From the NCBI GenBank assembly GCA_035686605.1, contig DASRZI010000234.1, positions 1 to 7,429 of the forward strand: a DNA stretch of 7,429 bases, in the 5' to 3' direction. The DNA comes from UBA11865 sp035686605. Lineage in GTDB: Bacteria; Chloroflexota; Anaerolineae; Promineifilales; Promineifilaceae. Position numbers and translations under genes: made by a program. Of the stretch, positions 5,772 to 7,429 are shown piece by piece. The notes below the pieces were generated by a model. The model was given only the letters and a program-made list of their open reading frames with translations. It did not search any database and was not told the DNA's origin. Within the stretch, counting starts at the first letter, position 1. Every line of letters begins with the position of its first letter.

Positions 5772-6905
5772 CTATTCACGGGTTCGTGGGCTGGCAAGAT
5801 CCTCGAGCTTGTCGATGAGAGGTTGCCAACCAAATCGATCAGAATCGGCTTTGATATTCTCTACCATTTCCGGACCAAGATTGTGCTCGAAAAATCGGAT
5901 AATGGCTTGAGCAAGAGATTCAGAATCCTCAGGTGGAACGACCAAACCGGTTATGCCATCGTCTACCGACTCTGATAGTCCACCCACATCGGTGGTAATC
6001 ACTGGCGTATTGAGTCCGAATGCAATCTGAACAATACCGCTTTGGGTAGCGCTTCGATAGGGTAAAACGACGACTGCGGCGCGGTCAAGGCAAGTTGCCA
6101 GCATTTCATTTGGTATGTACTGGTCAATGACGGTCACATTATCGGATAGGTTTAGTTCCCGAATTTGCCCTTGGTATACATCGCTCCTCTGCCAAAATTC
6201 GCCGGCGATGAGGAGATGAACTTGCTTCCGTTCTAACACCATGGGCAGCGCATTCAGTAATATGTCCAGACCTTTGTAAGGCCGTACAAAGCCACAGAAA
6301 AGAAGCAGCGGTCTGTCTGAAGGAAGCTGTACAGGCAGCGGGGATCGTTCTACGTTAACCAACCCGGCATAAGAAGGATGAGGGGTCACCTTAACCCTTG
6401 CGTCAGGGAAGAGGTCGTACAGCTTTTGGGCATCTGATGCTGCATGAACGATGTACCCATCGCCGGGAGATAGGGCTGCTTTTGCTGCCACCCTGTCCAA
6501 CCGTCCTCGTTCGTGGGGAAAGACGTTATGGCAGATAAACAGCAGCACAGGGGAATCAGGAAGCTTTTGAATCCGCCTGCCAAGAATGGACCACGCCGGC
6601 GCCCAATACGGAACCCACCAGGGGATAACGACGACATCTGCTTGAAAATTCGAGACTCGCTTTAGCGTCCGTCTCCAACTTAAGGGATTAATAGGATCAA
6701 GCAGGTATTCTGCGTCAAAGGTTAGCGGTTCATGGCTCGGATCGCGATCACTGTTACCTGGGAAGAGCCATCCAGGATATTGGCGAGTGAACGATATGAA
6801 GAGCAGATCTCTATCGACAGCCAGATGCTGGGCCAATAAGGTCATATAATGAGAAATGCCGCCCCGAAAAGGGTGGGTGGGTCCGATTATGCAGTAGCGA
6901 CGCAT
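5772..6905 (-). CDS. GT4-type glycosyltransferase, first gene of leftward operon
   Basis: Two-lobed GT-B glycosyltransferase that likely adds a sugar during glycan assembly at the cytoplasmic membrane face. Positions are numbered from the upstream ATG at 6914 (380 residues). N-terminal glycine loop GPTHPFRGGI (11-20), WWVPYWAP (99-106), CHNVFPHE (128-135), then the donor lobe with GFVRPYKGLD (208-217), AGEFW (237-241), LPYRSATQSGIVQIAFG (284-300), TDVGG and GLVVP. The usual EX7E glutamates are replaced in the SATQSGIVQIA segment. I recall this as typical of this GT4 branch, so it is probably not a defect. I choose ATG 6905 (giving MRRYCIIGP, 377 residues) because a perfect TATAAT overlaps the upstream ATG at 6914 and ends 7 bases before 6905, so transcription should start at about 6905. 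ATG 6914 has only a weak AGG upstream and remains possible. The next gene starts 12 bases downstream. Confidence 0.88.
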   Translation of the reverse strand: MRRYCIIGPTHPFRGGISHYMTLLAQHLAVDRDLLFISFTRQYPGWLFPGNSDRDPSHEPLTFDAEYLLDPINPLSWRRTLKRVSNFQADVVVIPWWVPYWAPAWSILGRRIQKLPDSPVLLFICHNVFPHERGRLDRVAAKAALSPGDGYIVHAASDAQKLYDLFPDARVKVTPHPSYAGLVNVERSPLPVQLPSDRPLLLFCGFVRPYKGLDILLNALPMVLERKQVHLLIAGEFWQRSDVYQGQIRELNLSDNVTVIDQYIPNEMLATCLDRAAVVVLPYRSATQSGIVQIAFGLNTPVITTDVGGLSESVDDGITGLVVPPEDSESLAQAIIRFFEHNLGPEMVENIKADSDRFGWQPLIDKLEDLASPRTRE

Positions 6906-6912
6906 GGCGCTC

Positions 6913-6942
6913 ATTATAACCTGCCAGGATGACCACGGACAG
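6913..6942 (-). promoter_or_regulatory. Promoter of the leftward glycosyltransferase operon, probably leaderless
   Basis: Read on the minus strand, a perfect TATAAT spans 6918-6913 and shares its last bases with the ATG at 6914. Seven bases separate it from the in-frame ATG at 6905, the spacing expected when the first transcribed base is the start codon. The -35 is weak: CTGTCC at 6942-6937 with an 18-base spacer matches 3 of 6. Confidence 0.55.
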
Positions 6943-6984
6943 ATCAGCCCGGCAGTCGATTCAACGTCATATTTCGCAGCAGCA

Positions 6985-7013
6985 TTTACAGCCGTGGGCT
7001 AAGCCAATAGAAT
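6985..7013 (+). promoter_or_regulatory. Promoter of the SDR gene, probably leaderless
   Basis: TTTACA (6985-6990) matches the -35 consensus at 5 of 6. A 17-base spacer leads to TAGAAT (7008-7013), which matches the -10 consensus at 5 of 6. The hexamer ends 7 bases before GTG 7021, so transcription is predicted to begin at or one base before the start codon. No convincing Shine-Dalgarno site is present, which agrees with a leaderless message. Confidence 0.6.
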
Positions 7014-7020
7014 TGGAATC

Positions 7021-7429
7021 GTGATACTAATAACCGGTGCAACAGGATTCGTCGGCCGCTCACTTACAGAGAAACTAGATCTAGATCAACGGACCTACAA
7101 GATTTACGGTGGACGTCTAGAGGATTCCCTCAAGTTGAGGGCCGATCTTGTTGATGTTGACACGGTTATCCATCTGGCGAGCGCTGAGTCTAGAAACCGG
7201 CTTCGACTGCTGCACCGAGTTGACGTCGATGGCACGCAGAATCTGCTTACAGAGTGCCGGACAGCCGGCGTAAAGCGCGTTGTCGCTGCCAGCCGGCTAA
7301 ATGCCAATCCAAATTCTCACTACGCCTTGCTCAGAGCCAAGGGTCAGGCAGAACGTCTGATCAGAGAGAGCGGTCTTGAATATTCGATCTTGAGATCGGC
7401 TACTCTCTTTGGTCGCGACGACGCCTTTC
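7021..7429 (+). CDS. Atypical NAD(P)-binding SDR (epimerase/dehydratase-like), 3'-truncated
   Basis: Rossmann-fold short-chain dehydrogenase of the extended/atypical class, near the NmrA/NDUFA9-like group. Some members act on nucleotide sugars and others are redox-silent binders. The visible 136 residues start VILITGATGFVGRSL with the dinucleotide-binding GxxGxxG at 6-12. They continue with DTVIHLAS (47-54), VDGTQNLL (69-76), AGVKRVVAAS (82-91) and SGLEYSILRSATLFGR (117-132). The tyrosine-lysine pair is spaced Y101-x5-K107 rather than the usual YxxxK. The ALLRAKGQAE context suggests this is a branch trait. GTG 7021 is chosen because TAA at 7000-7002 closes the frame upstream and a promoter is positioned for a transcript beginning at this codon. 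The gene diverges from the glycosyltransferase operon. Whether it makes a sugar for that locus cannot be told from this fragment. Confidence 0.8.
   Translation, partial: MILITGATGFVGRSLTEKLDLDQRTYKIYGGRLEDSLKLRADLVDVDTVIHLASAESRNRLRLLHRVDVDGTQNLLTECRTAGVKRVVAASRLNANPNSHYALLRAKGQAERLIRESGLEYSILRSATLFGRDDAF

Noticed and set aside
5766..5975. Plus-strand 69-codon frame opposite the GT4 C-terminus, and the minus-strand frame at 7104-7307 opposite the SDR
   Set aside because: Both are shadows of clearly conserved genes on the other strand.

Overview
The window looks like a piece of a bacterial cell-surface polysaccharide locus (O-antigen, capsule or exopolysaccharide type). It holds a truncated lipid-linked-oligosaccharide flippase, four glycosyltransferases of three different types, one secreted repeat protein, and the first third of an atypical short-chain dehydrogenase. 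Base composition is moderate, and GTG starts are used for at least two genes. The secreted protein, built from four beta-rich 'QN...YY...NGGDL' units, and the SDR with its 'LLRAKG' segment resemble proteins I associate with Chloroflexota (Anaerolineae-like). That assignment is an inference from remembered family style, not a search result.

Layout. Plus strand 1-2292: the flippase (5' end cut by the window) and a GT-B glycosyltransferase, 9 bases apart and presumably co-transcribed. Bases 2293-2415 are an AT-rich regulatory gap with 11-base direct repeats, a near-perfect palindrome, a candidate promoter and a strong Shine-Dalgarno sequence. Bases 2416-3912 encode the secreted four-repeat protein, closed by a strong intrinsic terminator (3945-3975). 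Minus strand 6905-3994: a tight three-gene glycosyltransferase operon read leftward (GT4, then GT2, then GT2), with a 12-base gap and a 4-base ATGA overlap. It converges on the secreted-protein gene. Bases 6915-7020 are a short divergent promoter region. Plus strand 7021-7429: an NAD(P)-binding SDR, truncated by the window end.

How they fit together (inference): the glycosyltransferases would add successive sugars to a lipid carrier on the cytoplasmic face, and the Wzx-like flippase would move the finished unit across the membrane. The secreted protein has its own promoter and terminator, so it may be expressed independently of the sugar genes, perhaps as a surface-layer, matrix or adhesion component. 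The clearest non-coding signal is in 6905-7021: on each strand a good -10 hexamer lies exactly 7 bases before an ATG or GTG start, which suggests two divergent leaderless transcripts. I saw no RNA genes, CRISPR arrays, insertion sequences or phage genes. No gene-free stretch exceeds about 125 bases.
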